Source: Burkholderia sp. 8Y
GTDB taxonomy: Bacteria > Pseudomonadota > Gammaproteobacteria > Burkholderiales > Burkholderiaceae
NCBI RefSeq assembly: GCF_902506145.1
Contig: NZ_LR733548.1
Span: forward strand, 103,986-167,985
DNA length: 64,000 nt
Direction: 5' to 3'
Part shown: positions 8,850 to 17,279 of the stretch, piece after piece
How positions within the stretch are numbered: position 1 is the stretch's first letter
Layout: every line of letters begins with the position of its first letter
Notes under the pieces: generated by a model
What the model was told of the DNA's origin: nothing
Databases searched by the model: none
What the model saw: only the letters and a program-made list of their open reading frames with translations
Program-made: the position numbers and the translations under genes

Positions 8850-8865
8850 CTTTATGCGCATAAAG
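8850..8865. promoter_or_regulatory. parS-like site 1
   Basis: CTTTATGCGCATAAAG, a perfect 16-bp palindrome, in the kbl-tdh intergenic gap. It is identical to the sites beside parA and parB and closely resembles the parS of Burkholderia chromosome 2, so ParB probably binds here. Confidence 0.75.
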
Positions 8866-8874
8866 TCGGGCGCT

Positions 8875-10083
8875 CTATTGCTGCTGGATGACGCCAAGCG
8901 ACCGTCCCACACGAGCGAAAGCCTCCACCGCGCGATCGATCTGCTCGGCGGTGTGCGCCGCGCTCATCTGCGTGCGAATGCGTGCGCGTCCCTTCGGAAC
9001 AACGGGATACGAGAAGCCGACCACGTACACGCCCTCGTCCAGCAGCGCATTCGCCATTCGGGATGCTAGTTGCGCATCGCCGAGCATGACGGGAATGATC
9101 GGATGCTCGCCGGGAACCAAATCGAAGCCAAGAGAAGACATCGCCTGACGAAAACGCGTGCCGTTCTCGCGCACGCGTGCGCGCAGCGCCGCGCCTTCGT
9201 CGCTGTCGAGCAATTGCAATACGCGGAGGGACGCTGCCGCGATGCTGGGCGCGAGCGTGTTGGAGAAGAGATAGGGACGGCTGCGCTGGCGCAGCAGCTC
9301 GATGATCTCCTTGTGCGCGGCAACGTAGCCGCCCGAAGCCCCGCCCAAAGCCTTGCCCAACGTGCCGGTGATAATGTCCACGCGGTCGAGCACGCCGCAG
9401 TGCTCCGGCGTACCTCGCCCCTTTTCGCCGATGAAACCGACCGCATGCGAATCGTCCACCATCACGAGCGCGCCGTATCGGTCGGCGAGATCGCAGATTC
9501 CCGCAAGATTCGCGATGATGCCGTCCATCGAAAAAACGCCGTCCGTCGCGACCAGTTTGAACCGTGCGCCGCCGGCATCCGCTTCCTTGAGCCGCGCTTC
9601 GAGGTCCGCGAGGTCGTTGTTCTTGTAACGCAGACGTCGGGCCTTCGAGAGTCGCACGCCATCGATGATGCTTGCGTGATTCAGTTCATCGCTGATGATC
9701 GCGTCTTCATCGCCCAGCAGCGTCTCGAACAAGCCGCCGTTGGCATCGAAGCAACTGGAGTAGAGGATTGCGTCGTCGGTCTGAAGAAACTGGGCAATGG
9801 CGCCTTCCAGCGATTTGTGGACGTTCTGCGTGCCGCAGATGAAGCGCACCGACGCCATGCCGAAGCCGTCGGCATCCAAACCTGCTTTCGCCGCCTGTAT
9901 CAGACGCGGGTCATCAGCCAGCCCGAGGTAATTGTTCGCGCAGAAGTTGAGCACGTCGCGTCCGTTCGCGAGACGGATGTCGGACGACTGGGGGCTCGCA
10001 ATGACTCGTTCGTGCTTGTAGAACCCCGCCGCGCGGATGTCGTCGATGGTGTCGCGCAGGTAAGACAGGTATTGGTCTTTCAT
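8875..10083 (-). CDS. kbl: 2-amino-3-ketobutyrate CoA ligase (glycine C-acetyltransferase)
   Basis: 402-aa PLP enzyme of the alpha-oxoamine synthase family that splits 2-amino-3-ketobutyrate with CoA to glycine and acetyl-CoA. NFCANNYLGLADDP, VDDSHAVGFIGEKGRGTPEH and the PLP-lysine segment TGTLGKALGGASGG are all characteristic. MKDQYLSYLRDTI at 10083 is the normal start. It is first in an operon with tdh and divergent from an XRE-cupin regulator, which probably controls both genes. The glycine and one-carbon output connects with the sarcosine/serine genes at 44-52 kb. Confidence 0.95.
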   Translation of the reverse strand: MKDQYLSYLRDTIDDIRAAGFYKHERVIASPQSSDIRLANGRDVLNFCANNYLGLADDPRLIQAAKAGLDADGFGMASVRFICGTQNVHKSLEGAIAQFLQTDDAILYSSCFDANGGLFETLLGDEDAIISDELNHASIIDGVRLSKARRLRYKNNDLADLEARLKEADAGGARFKLVATDGVFSMDGIIANLAGICDLADRYGALVMVDDSHAVGFIGEKGRGTPEHCGVLDRVDIITGTLGKALGGASGGYVAAHKEIIELLRQRSRPYLFSNTLAPSIAAASLRVLQLLDSDEGAALRARVRENGTRFRQAMSSLGFDLVPGEHPIIPVMLGDAQLASRMANALLDEGVYVVGFSYPVVPKGRARIRTQMSAAHTAEQIDRAVEAFARVGRSLGVIQQQ

Positions 10084-10218
10084 CGGTTCTTCCGGTTGCA
10101 TCCGCGCAGTCCGCACGCGGCTTCCTAGCCCTGTTATAGTCCATTCATCGCATTGGACGTGTTCGATATTTCGAACCGATTTCCAATATGGTGAACACTC
10201 TAAGGGAACAAAAGCGTC

Positions 10219-10821
10219 ATGGCAAGTTCGCGTTTAGAACCGGCAGCCGGAGACACGGCGGCGGCAGTGTCGGTGCCACCCCGCGTCGGCGAGCATATTC
10301 AGCGATTGCGCAACGAGAGGAGATTGACCCTTGACGACTTGTCGCGCGCGGCGGGCGTTTCTAAGTCGATGTTGTCGGAGATCGAGCGCGACCGTGCCAA
10401 CCCGACGATCGCGGTCGCGTGGCGGCTGACAAACGCGCTGGGTATTAGCCTGGACCAATTGTTCGCGCAACAACGACCCGCTGAAGCGATTCGCGTAGCG
10501 AGCCCACACGACATACCGACGTTAACTGGTGACAACGGCGGGTATCAACTCCGCGTGTGGGGGCCGATCGAATTGGCGGGCAAGTTTGAGTGGTATGAAC
10601 TCACGTTGCAGGCCGGCGCGGCGCTGAGGTCCAACGCGCATGAACCGGGCACACGCGAGCATTTGACGGTTCTTAACGGAACCATTGAAGTGGATGCGTC
10701 CGCGTCGACGCGTCGTCTGAAGGCGGGCGAAACTGCGCGATATGCGGCGGACGACAGTCACGCCATCCGCAATGTTGGGCGTTCGGAAGCCAAGGCGCTG
10801 CTTGTTGTCATCCACGGGTGA
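10219..10821 (+). CDS. XRE-family regulator with C-terminal cupin domain
   Basis: 200 aa. The helix-turn-helix is at about residues 24-78 (LTLDDLSRAAGVSKSMLSEIERDRANPTI, then LGISLDQLF), and a cupin sensor domain spans about 105-200 (REHLTVLNGTIEVDA, LKAGETARYAADDSHAIRN). This fusion is common in regulators of amino-acid and amine catabolism. It is divergent from kbl-tdh with a 135-base shared promoter region, so regulation of threonine degradation is the obvious inference. Confidence 0.85.
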   Translation: MASSRLEPAAGDTAAAVSVPPRVGEHIQRLRNERRLTLDDLSRAAGVSKSMLSEIERDRANPTIAVAWRLTNALGISLDQLFAQQRPAEAIRVASPHDIPTLTGDNGGYQLRVWGPIELAGKFEWYELTLQAGAALRSNAHEPGTREHLTVLNGTIEVDASASTRRLKAGETARYAADDSHAIRNVGRSEAKALLVVIHG

Positions 10822-10844
10822 GGTCGCGGCGGCGGCCTGCAGAA

Positions 10845-10860
10845 CTTTATGCGCATCAAG
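10845..10860. promoter_or_regulatory. parS-like site 2 (one mismatch)
   Basis: CTTTATGCGCATCAAG differs from the perfect palindrome at one base. It lies between the XRE-cupin gene and the convergent csbD-like gene. Confidence 0.5.
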
Positions 10861-10915
10861 TCGGCCGCGTCGCTCGGGCTTGAAGCGAGGCCGCAAGCGC
10901 GGCCTCTTTCAACAC

Positions 10916-11104
10916 TTACGGGTTCTTCTTCACGCTGTCTTTGAGGTCTTCGCGCACGTCGCCCGCTCCCTTCTGGATCTGGCCGGCGACTTGTTGCATG
11001 TCGCCTTTCGCCTCTTGGGCAGGGTCGTCGGTCGCCTTGCCAACCACCTCGTTGATCTTCCCCTTCACCTGCTCGCCGACGCCTTTAACTTGGTCCTTGT
11101 TCAT
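10916..11104 (-). CDS. CsbD-family stress protein
   Basis: 62-aa hydrophilic protein: MNKDQVKGVGEQVKGKINE, then VGKATDD and KGDMQQVAGQIQKGAGDV, the repeated amphipathic pattern of CsbD/YjbJ proteins. These are small, abundant, disordered or helical stress-induced proteins of unknown mechanism. The full usual length is present. Confidence 0.9.
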   Translation of the reverse strand: MNKDQVKGVGEQVKGKINEVVGKATDDPAQEAKGDMQQVAGQIQKGAGDVREDLKDSVKKNP

Positions 11105-11307
11105 CTGGTTCTCCTTTGGATTCAGCGCGAAACTGCGCGGTGCTCGTTCCTCGGCCCTCTCGGGCAGCGCCTAAAGGTAATTCGAACACGGCTCCACGAT
11201 GCGCTTTTGCACCGCCTTTGCGTAGCAGCGGATGTCTGAATCCCGCGTAGGCGGAATCGCACATACACCCGGCTCGAAGCGCGCGACGCTGTTTTCATCG
11301 GTGCGAG

Positions 11308-11327
11308 TACTGTATATTTATACAGTA
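11308..11327. promoter_or_regulatory. LexA (SOS) box
   Basis: TACTGTATATTTATACAGTA contains the consensus CTGT-N8-ACAG with an AT-rich centre and is symmetric over nearly all of its 20 bases. It ends 27 bases before the start codon at 11355, where it would overlap the promoter. Confidence 0.85.
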
Positions 11328-11354
11328 TCGAGAACGCTGCGAGGGGGTGAAAAC

Positions 11355-11711
11355 ATGGAGATGAACGCCGAGCATCTGAGCAAGAGGCAGTTCGAGCGGG
11401 CTGTGCGCGACCTTGAACGCATCACGCGGCACATCGCGGGCCGCTACATCGACCAGGGGGTACCGCTGACGTGGCGCCTTTTGCATGCCATCGAAGCCGA
11501 GGCCGTCGCCGACTTAGGGTTCGCCGGGCGACACGAAGCCGCGCTGCGCGAACTGTTCGCGCGCCCCGAAAACTTCCAGTATCCCGAAACCGACGACGTC
11601 GTGGACATCGCCTCCTCCGATGCGTTGCCCGCCGTATTCGCATTCGCCGTCGATGCCTACGAACGCGCCGCGCGGGAAGGTCGACCGCAACTCGCCATCG
11701 CCGGTCATTGA
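11355..11711 (+). CDS. SOS-regulated hypothetical protein, 118 aa
   Basis: Small soluble protein, predicted mostly helical. The N-terminal half (SKRQFERAVRDLERITRHIAGRYIDQGVPLTWRLLHAIEAEAV) is basic and could bind DNA or protein; the C-terminal half is acidic. No family is recognised, and no membrane segment argues for a SulA-like or toxin role. ATG at 11355 follows GAGGGGG at 11341-11347 and lies behind a near-perfect LexA box; the longer frame from 11232 runs through the operator and is rejected. The neighbouring recombinase-like gene and origin suggest a link between DNA damage and replicon maintenance, but this is inference. Confidence 0.75.
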   Translation: MEMNAEHLSKRQFERAVRDLERITRHIAGRYIDQGVPLTWRLLHAIEAEAVADLGFAGRHEAALRELFARPENFQYPETDDVVDIASSDALPAVFAFAVDAYERAAREGRPQLAIAGH

Positions 11712-11968
11712 GGGCCCGTCGCGTTAGGGCATGAGATGTCCTCCGCGTCGGTGTGTCCCTGGCAAGCGGAAACAGCGCCCGCCGACGTCCGGTCCGTGCC
11801 GCTGTCGAACGAACGCGCGCACTGCGACGCCTTTGGCGCATGTCGCGTACTCTCAGCGAAGCACGTCGACACTTCTGCACACTCCCATGCGCCTGCACCC
11901 TTGACGCCGGCCACGCGAAGCCCGACTCTTTCTGCAAAGCAAACAGCGCCGCGCGCCTTCCCAACACG

Positions 11969-12982
11969 ATGCCAGACACTACTGATCTCTTCGACCAACA
12001 GCGCGCCGACTGGCAGGCCGACCCTCATGCTGCTTTCGACGCCTGGCTCGCTCAACAAGAATTTCGCGCTTCGTCGGCCGATGTTTATCGCGCGCAATGG
12101 GGCAATTTCCTCGAATGGCTGCAGGCGAAACGCGCGACGCTTCATTCGGTGCAGCGGCCCGTCATCGAACAGTTCGTGTCGCAGTTGGACATTCGGCGGC
12201 CGCAGCGGATGCGTTACCTGCGTTTGATCGAGCGCGTGCTCGATCATGTTCGGGAGATAGAAGCCGCGGGGACCAATCCCGCGCGATTCATCGCTCAGGA
12301 CGGCGACGCAGCCTGGCGCAAAGCACGCGATAACGAGCCGACCGGGTTCCTGACGCATGATGAGCGGGCGCTGCTCGTCGCGCACCTATTCTCCCCGCTC
12401 GGTGCGCTACCGGCTGGGCAGCGTTGGCGTGAACGGCGCGACCGGGCGCTGGTCGCCGCGTTTCTAGGTGCCGGCGTGAAAACCGGCGAGGCGGCGCAGT
12501 TGACCGTCGATTGTTACGCGCCCGGTGCGCCTTACGTGACCGTGGACGCTTCGAATCCGCTTTTGATTCGGCAGGCGCGGCTCGCTCCATTTGCCGTCGA
12601 GTTGCTGGATGGCTGGATTGGCGAGCGAAAAGCAGCCGGATTAGCCGGTGAGCTACTGTTTCCCGCAGCGCCGTCCGGCCGTCCCATGCACAAAGCGACG
12701 ATGCTCCGCGCTATCGATGCGGTCGTCGCCGCGTCGGGCATCGCCGCGTCTCGCGTCGCCCGAGCGAGTCCGCAGACGCTTCGCAATACCTACGCAGCGG
12801 AATTATTCGACGAGGGGATCGAGCCCGAGCGCGTTGGCCAATGGCTCGGATTCCAGCAAATGATATCGGTGCATCGACTGCACCGGGCATGGCAGGACTG
12901 GATGGGTGAGCAAATACGGGAGCGCGACATCGCGCGGGCGCAGGCCGGCGTAAGCGATGATGCAGGGTCGGGCCAAGTTTGA
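11969..12982 (+). CDS. Tyrosine-recombinase-like protein lacking the catalytic residues
   Basis: 337 aa with the overall layout of XerC/D-type recombinases: a SAM-like core-binding domain (about 20-130) and a catalytic-domain fold. RRDRALVAAFLGAGVKTGEAAQL aligns with the box I segment, but the first catalytic Arg is Lys (GVKTGE); the box II motif reads SPQTLRNTY, keeping Arg but replacing the His by Gln; LGH is LGF; and no Tyr occurs where the nucleophile is expected (MISVHRLHRAW). It should bind DNA but not recombine it. Start at 11969 (MPDTTDLFDQQ) was preferred over the Arg-rich upstream extension. Its position next to the origin suggests a replicon-maintenance role. Confidence 0.75.
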   Translation: MPDTTDLFDQQRADWQADPHAAFDAWLAQQEFRASSADVYRAQWGNFLEWLQAKRATLHSVQRPVIEQFVSQLDIRRPQRMRYLRLIERVLDHVREIEAAGTNPARFIAQDGDAAWRKARDNEPTGFLTHDERALLVAHLFSPLGALPAGQRWRERRDRALVAAFLGAGVKTGEAAQLTVDCYAPGAPYVTVDASNPLLIRQARLAPFAVELLDGWIGERKAAGLAGELLFPAAPSGRPMHKATMLRAIDAVVAASGIAASRVARASPQTLRNTYAAELFDEGIEPERVGQWLGFQQMISVHRLHRAWQDWMGEQIRERDIARAQAGVSDDAGSGQV

Positions 12983-13029
12983 CGATACTCCCGAAAACGC
13001 TCACCTATCACTCTGATCGTGGCCGGATC

Positions 13030-14226
13030 TCACGCGCGCACGCGGGATGTGTGACGGAAGCTGTAAAGCGCGGCCAGCTTTGACGTCGCCGCGCCCGATG
13101 TGCGCTCGCATTTGGGGCACGACAACTCATATTCGTCTTCGTGCAGTTGCAATTCGGGCTCGCCGTCCTCGCAGGCCGGACAGGCAGGCGGCACGCTCAC
13201 GTATGGATCGGCTTGCGCGCCGAGGGCGGCGATTTCGCCTTCGGTGAGCCGTCCATCCGCCGCCAGTGACGCGATCAGCTTCCCGGCTTCGGCGCTCATT
13301 CCGGCCCGGACGCGGTGTGCATCGCGCTCACGCGTCAGCGCATCGATTTCATCCGACTGCGCGCGCACCTGCGACTCCAGGCGGTCCGCACGACTGCGCG
13401 CGACGCTCAGTTGTTGAATGAACTCGAACTCCTTCCGGCCGGCTTCCCGAATATTCGCCTGATAAGTAGCAGCGACGCCGCGCAATCCATCGAGTTCGAC
13501 CAGCATCGGCTTGACCCGGCGCTCGGCGTCCTTGACGGCATCGTTGATTTGCTGGGCGTATCGTTCGGTATTCCGGCGCAATTCGTCCTGCAGTTCCTCT
13601 ATCCGGCCTCGCAGACGCGCCGCCTGCGACTGCTCCGTCGCGAGACGCTCGGTAAGCGCAGCATTGTCTGCCTTCGATTGCGCGATCGCGTCGCGTAGTT
13701 CGGCTTGCGAGGCGGTGTCACTTATGCGGAGCCGGTTCAGTTCCGCTTCCAGCGACGCGATACGCACGGCCGCTTCCTCCGCTCGAGCCTCGGCACGTTG
13801 CCGCGCCTGCTCGACGGTTTGAAGGCGAATCTCCGCTTCACGGGCGCTTGCCTCCGCTCTGCCGACGTTTTCGTACGCTTCAGCGCGCTTGCCTTCCAGC
13901 GCGGTCTCCGCATGCACTCGGGCTTCGGCGAAAAGCTCGGCCAACAGTTCGCCCGCGCGTTCCTGGAGCGCCTGCGGGATCCCACCTGCCTCGACACGCA
14001 CGCGAACACTGGATCGCACAGTCTCCCAGAAAGCATCGATATCCCTGGGGATGTCCGTTGCGCTGCCGACTTGCGTCAAGTCCCGGACCGCCGTGACCGA
14101 TGGGCGGATGCCGAGGTCGAAAAACAGCCGCCTACACGCATGATGCGAAAGGTCTTGTCGGCGGGCGCCGGCTGCGCGCAGCCTCTCCAGTTCTTGACGG
14201 ACGGTATCGCGAACGTGTGAGTCCAT
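13030..14226 (-). CDS. KfrA-like coiled-coil DNA-binding protein with zinc ribbon
   Basis: 398 aa. The N-terminus (LGIRPSVTAVRDLTQVGSATDIPRDIDAFW, about residues 37-66) matches the KfrA N-terminal DNA-binding domain, which in plasmids is an autorepressor with a long coiled coil that supports partition. A continuous Ala/Glu/Arg coiled coil follows, about 100-310. The C-terminal 50 residues contain CPAC and CPKC pairs separated by about 20 residues, a probable zinc ribbon that I do not associate with classical plasmid KfrA. It reads away from the iteron array. Confidence 0.75.
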   Translation of the reverse strand: MDSHVRDTVRQELERLRAAGARRQDLSHHACRRLFFDLGIRPSVTAVRDLTQVGSATDIPRDIDAFWETVRSSVRVRVEAGGIPQALQERAGELLAELFAEARVHAETALEGKRAEAYENVGRAEASAREAEIRLQTVEQARQRAEARAEEAAVRIASLEAELNRLRISDTASQAELRDAIAQSKADNAALTERLATEQSQAARLRGRIEELQDELRRNTERYAQQINDAVKDAERRVKPMLVELDGLRGVAATYQANIREAGRKEFEFIQQLSVARSRADRLESQVRAQSDEIDALTRERDAHRVRAGMSAEAGKLIASLAADGRLTEGEIAALGAQADPYVSVPPACPACEDGEPELQLHEDEYELSCPKCERTSGAATSKLAALYSFRHTSRVRA

Positions 14227-15874
14227 GAATCCTCAACAATAGTTTGTGTCGAGCGTGACGTTTTACGTTCACTCCGATACAGCCGTCGAGTTGCAGATTT
14301 CAGAAGCCGCTTTTTCGAAGCTTCACGACGCGGAACGGCTGTACGACGCGCTCCATTGTAGTCCATGCATGTGAAACACGATGAGGAAAAACGAATAACC
14401 ATATGATTTTGCAAGTGTTGTCGAGTCCATGCCGCAGAATTGTATGTTTCACGGCAGTTGAAGTGGGAGAAGATCCGGGCAACGCAGCGGCTCGGCAGTC
14501 GTGTGTGTCTCTTATGAGCACTCTCGCTTGAGAGTAATAAAAGTAAACACCTTTGAACCCAGTTGAAAACAGTTAACGCCTGGCTGAACCCTTATGGGAC
14601 AAGGCTCTCGGGCCGGGTTGGTGAGTGTTTGCAGGACGTATGGTGAGACCCTACGGGTGTCAGCGGTGGTGGCCTTCGGGAAGATCAGTGAGAGGAAGCG
14701 GGATAGTTAGTGAGCGGCTTCGGGGAACCGCTCGCACGTTCAGGTGAGCGTATCCGGGAGTACGCCGGCGTCTCAACCGCACTGAGGCAGAAGCGGTAGA
14801 TTTCTACGCGTTTTGATCGGTGAGAGCATGCAGGAACTGGGGATCGACATAACTTTATGGCGCTTTTGTGTCATTTTTGCCGCAAGGTGAGTACTTTCAG
14901 GGCATATTGTCTGTCGAGGGTGAGACTTTTCGGGACTAAACCCGCAGAAATCCCTCGAATGGCGGCTCCGACAGCCTACGGTGAGCTTTTTCGGGACTGT
15001 GCATAGCAGCGAAAGCCGCTGCGGGTACACGGCACAAACGCCAACTGTCCGGAAGGTGAGGATTTACGGGAGCTTTGTGCTTGCCAAACCAAGCAGCGGT
15101 GAGAAGATTCGGGAGCTCAACGCCTGCAGAACATCGGGCGGAATCTGGCGAGCGGAGTCTGGAGCGTTCTGTCACCAGCACTTATCGCAATATATCGACA
15201 TTCGGCCCGGCTCTCGGAGGAGCACTCGGCTCTTGGCTAGGTACTGAAGGCCAACGGTGAGCCTTTTCGGGAGCCCACTTACGACAGGGCCCGATTCCTT
15301 GCGACGAGAGCTCTCTCGCAAAGCGATTTTCGCGTTAGCCGGGGCAAAGGTGAGTCTTTACAGGGGCGAAGAGGTGAGGCGTTCCGGGAGGCGTTGAAGC
15401 GGTCCGTGTTCGCAAAAGTGGCTTTTTCCGGGACCCATTCGCCGCCATTTCCCAACCGACGAAGGCTCGTCGCACGCATCCGCTGACAGCTTTACGCGTA
15501 AAGGTGAGAGTTTTCAGGAGAGCGCGGACGCGAGGGGGCATTAGTGCCCCGTCGCAGCGGGAAAAACGAACGGGCAACACGCACTGTCTCCGACTCGCCA
15601 CATCGCTTTCCGGCCGAGATTTTTTTTCGGTGAGAGTTTTCGGGGGCCGCGAGAACCCCTCGACAAGCCGGCTGAAAAGGCGGGAATCCGTTTACCCGCG
15701 CCGGCTCTAGGAATATGAGACGAGCCATTCAGGTGAGCGGTGAGGGTTTACGGGAACGCACCGCAGTGAGCCCCTTCGGTCGCCTCGACATCACCCTTCG
15801 ATGGTGAAGCCGCCCCGTAGACGGCGTTCACCCCACCGGTTATGCTTTGCCGCAATACCGTATTCCCTACCCGT
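14227..15874. other. Replication origin region (iteron-type oriV)
   Basis: 1.65 kb without a supportable gene between the divergent KfrA-like gene and repA. It contains an iteron array (14620-15755), a hairpin ACTCTC-GCTT-GAGAGT at 14520-14535 followed by an A-rich stretch suited to opening, and an inverted GTGAAACA/TGTTTCAC pair at 14371-14378 and 14445-14452. No convincing DnaA box (TTATCCACA) was found by eye. Short frames here are chance reading frames. Confidence 0.75.
14620..15755 (+). repeat. Iteron array, at least 14 direct copies
   Basis: Direct 17-bp repeats of consensus GGTGAG-NN-TTTTCGGGA begin at 14620, 14642, 14743, 14886, 14919, 14980, 15055, 15098, 15256, 15349, 15373, 15503, 15629 and 15739, with weaker copies near 14709 and 15417. 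All are on the plus strand, pointing to repA. Variation concentrates at the two N positions and in the T-run; GGTGAG is nearly invariant. Spacing is irregular, unlike the helically phased iterons of small plasmids. These are the expected binding sites of the adjacent Rep_3 protein. Confidence 0.85.
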
Positions 15875-17239
15875 ATGGCGACCAGGCGCGCAAAGAAGAC
15901 CGACGTAGTCAGCCCCAGCTCGGCGGAATTGCGCAAGGCCGTCGAAGCCATCGCGATTCAGCCCAAGAGCGGGAAGATCACACTGCTGACTCGCAAGCTG
16001 TTCAACGTCTTGCTGGCGGTCGCGCAGCAAGCAGACGAATCCGGCGATACCTATCGCGCGCTGCTATCGGACATTGTCGCGAATTCCGCCTTCGATTCCA
16101 ACGATACCGCGCTTGTCAAAGAACACTTGCGCCGCATGGTGTCGGTGCAGGTCGAGTGGAGCACCGGAACCTCGAGTCAGAAGCCTGGGCGCAAGTGGGG
16201 TATATCGACGCTGATCGCCGATGCTGAAATTCTCGAAGACCCGTCGACGCGTCGCGTCTGGGTCGAATTCTCGTTCGCTCCGAAAATCAAGAAGAAGCTG
16301 TTGGACCCGGTCCAGTATGCTCGACTGAGCCTGCAGTTCCAAAGCCAACTGCGCAGCAGCGCCGGTCTCGCGCTTTACGAAATCTGCGTCCGGTATTTGA
16401 CGAATCCCAGTCACCTGACGATGCGCGAAACGTGGGAGTGGTGGCGGCCGATTCTGTCGGGCACGCCCGACACGGAAGCGGGCGATGAGGCTAAGCGCGA
16501 GTACAAATATTTCAAGCGCGACTACCTGCGTCCCGCGATTGCGGAAGTCAACGCGGTAACGAATATTTTTGTCGAACTGGTCGAACATCGAGAGGGGCGG
16601 CGCGTCGCCGAAATCCAGTTCCGCGTCACCGAGCGCAAGCAACCGATGCTCGCGCTGGACGAACATCCGAACGTCTTTGACAGCACGCTCGTCGACCGCA
16701 TGGTGAAGATCGGCATCCCGCTGAAGGAAGCGCAGACGCTTTATGCCGATAGCGAAGAAAATCGCATTCGCGCCGCATTGTTGATGACGGAGCAGCGCAT
16801 GCGCAGCACGACGTTGCCGCCGGTCCGCAGTGCAGCCGCGCTGTTCAAGGACGCGCTGAAGAAGGGCTATGCGCCGCCGGTCGAAGCTTTGCCGGCGGCA
16901 ACGAACGGCGCGTCACCGCGGGCCGGCGCGACGAGCGGCTCGGCTGCGGACGATCTGAAGGCTCGATTGCTTGGCGAATTTTCGGCGTTTCGGCGCAAGG
17001 AAGCCCGCGCCATGTATGAAGAGCAAGGTGAGGAAGAACGGGAGCTCGCGCGCCAGAGCTTTGAGGAAGAATTGCTGCCGGAACTCGGCGCGCATATGCG
17101 CGACGACTGGCGCAAGCGCGGACTGGATTCCAAGCTCGCGGAAACGTCTTTCTTCGATTGGCTCGCCCGGAGGACGTGGGGCGAGCCGACCGATGGTGAC
17201 TTGCTCGCTTTCACGCTCAGCCAGTCGCGAGCAAGCTGA
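15875..17239 (+). CDS. repA: Rep_3-superfamily replication initiator
   Basis: 454 aa. It begins MATRRAKKTDVVSPSSAELR and contains two winged-helix segments typical of Rep_3/RepB initiators (about 30-150 and 170-270: KSGKITLLTRKLFNVLLAVAQ; KYFKRDYLRPAIAEVNAVTNI). An acidic/basic linker and a helical C-terminal domain extend it beyond plasmid RepB proteins, as in chromid initiators. The start at 15875 is preferred over ATG 15842 because homologous proteins, as I recall them, begin at MATRR; neither has a strong ribosome-binding site. It is expected to bind the upstream iterons and open the origin. It converges on parB. Confidence 0.88.
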   Translation: MATRRAKKTDVVSPSSAELRKAVEAIAIQPKSGKITLLTRKLFNVLLAVAQQADESGDTYRALLSDIVANSAFDSNDTALVKEHLRRMVSVQVEWSTGTSSQKPGRKWGISTLIADAEILEDPSTRRVWVEFSFAPKIKKKLLDPVQYARLSLQFQSQLRSSAGLALYEICVRYLTNPSHLTMRETWEWWRPILSGTPDTEAGDEAKREYKYFKRDYLRPAIAEVNAVTNIFVELVEHREGRRVAEIQFRVTERKQPMLALDEHPNVFDSTLVDRMVKIGIPLKEAQTLYADSEENRIRAALLMTEQRMRSTTLPPVRSAAALFKDALKKGYAPPVEALPAATNGASPRAGATSGSAADDLKARLLGEFSAFRRKEARAMYEEQGEEERELARQSFEEELLPELGAHMRDDWRKRGLDSKLAETSFFDWLARRTWGEPTDGDLLAFTLSQSRAS

Positions 17240-17279
17240 GCCGCGCAGAGCGCCGTGGCGTTGCGCCAGCGGCGAGCCG

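Noticed and set aside
14227..15841. Possible DnaA boxes and small genes in the origin region
   Set aside because: The best matches to TTATCCACA have about three mismatches, and the small frames run through the iterons without start signals.
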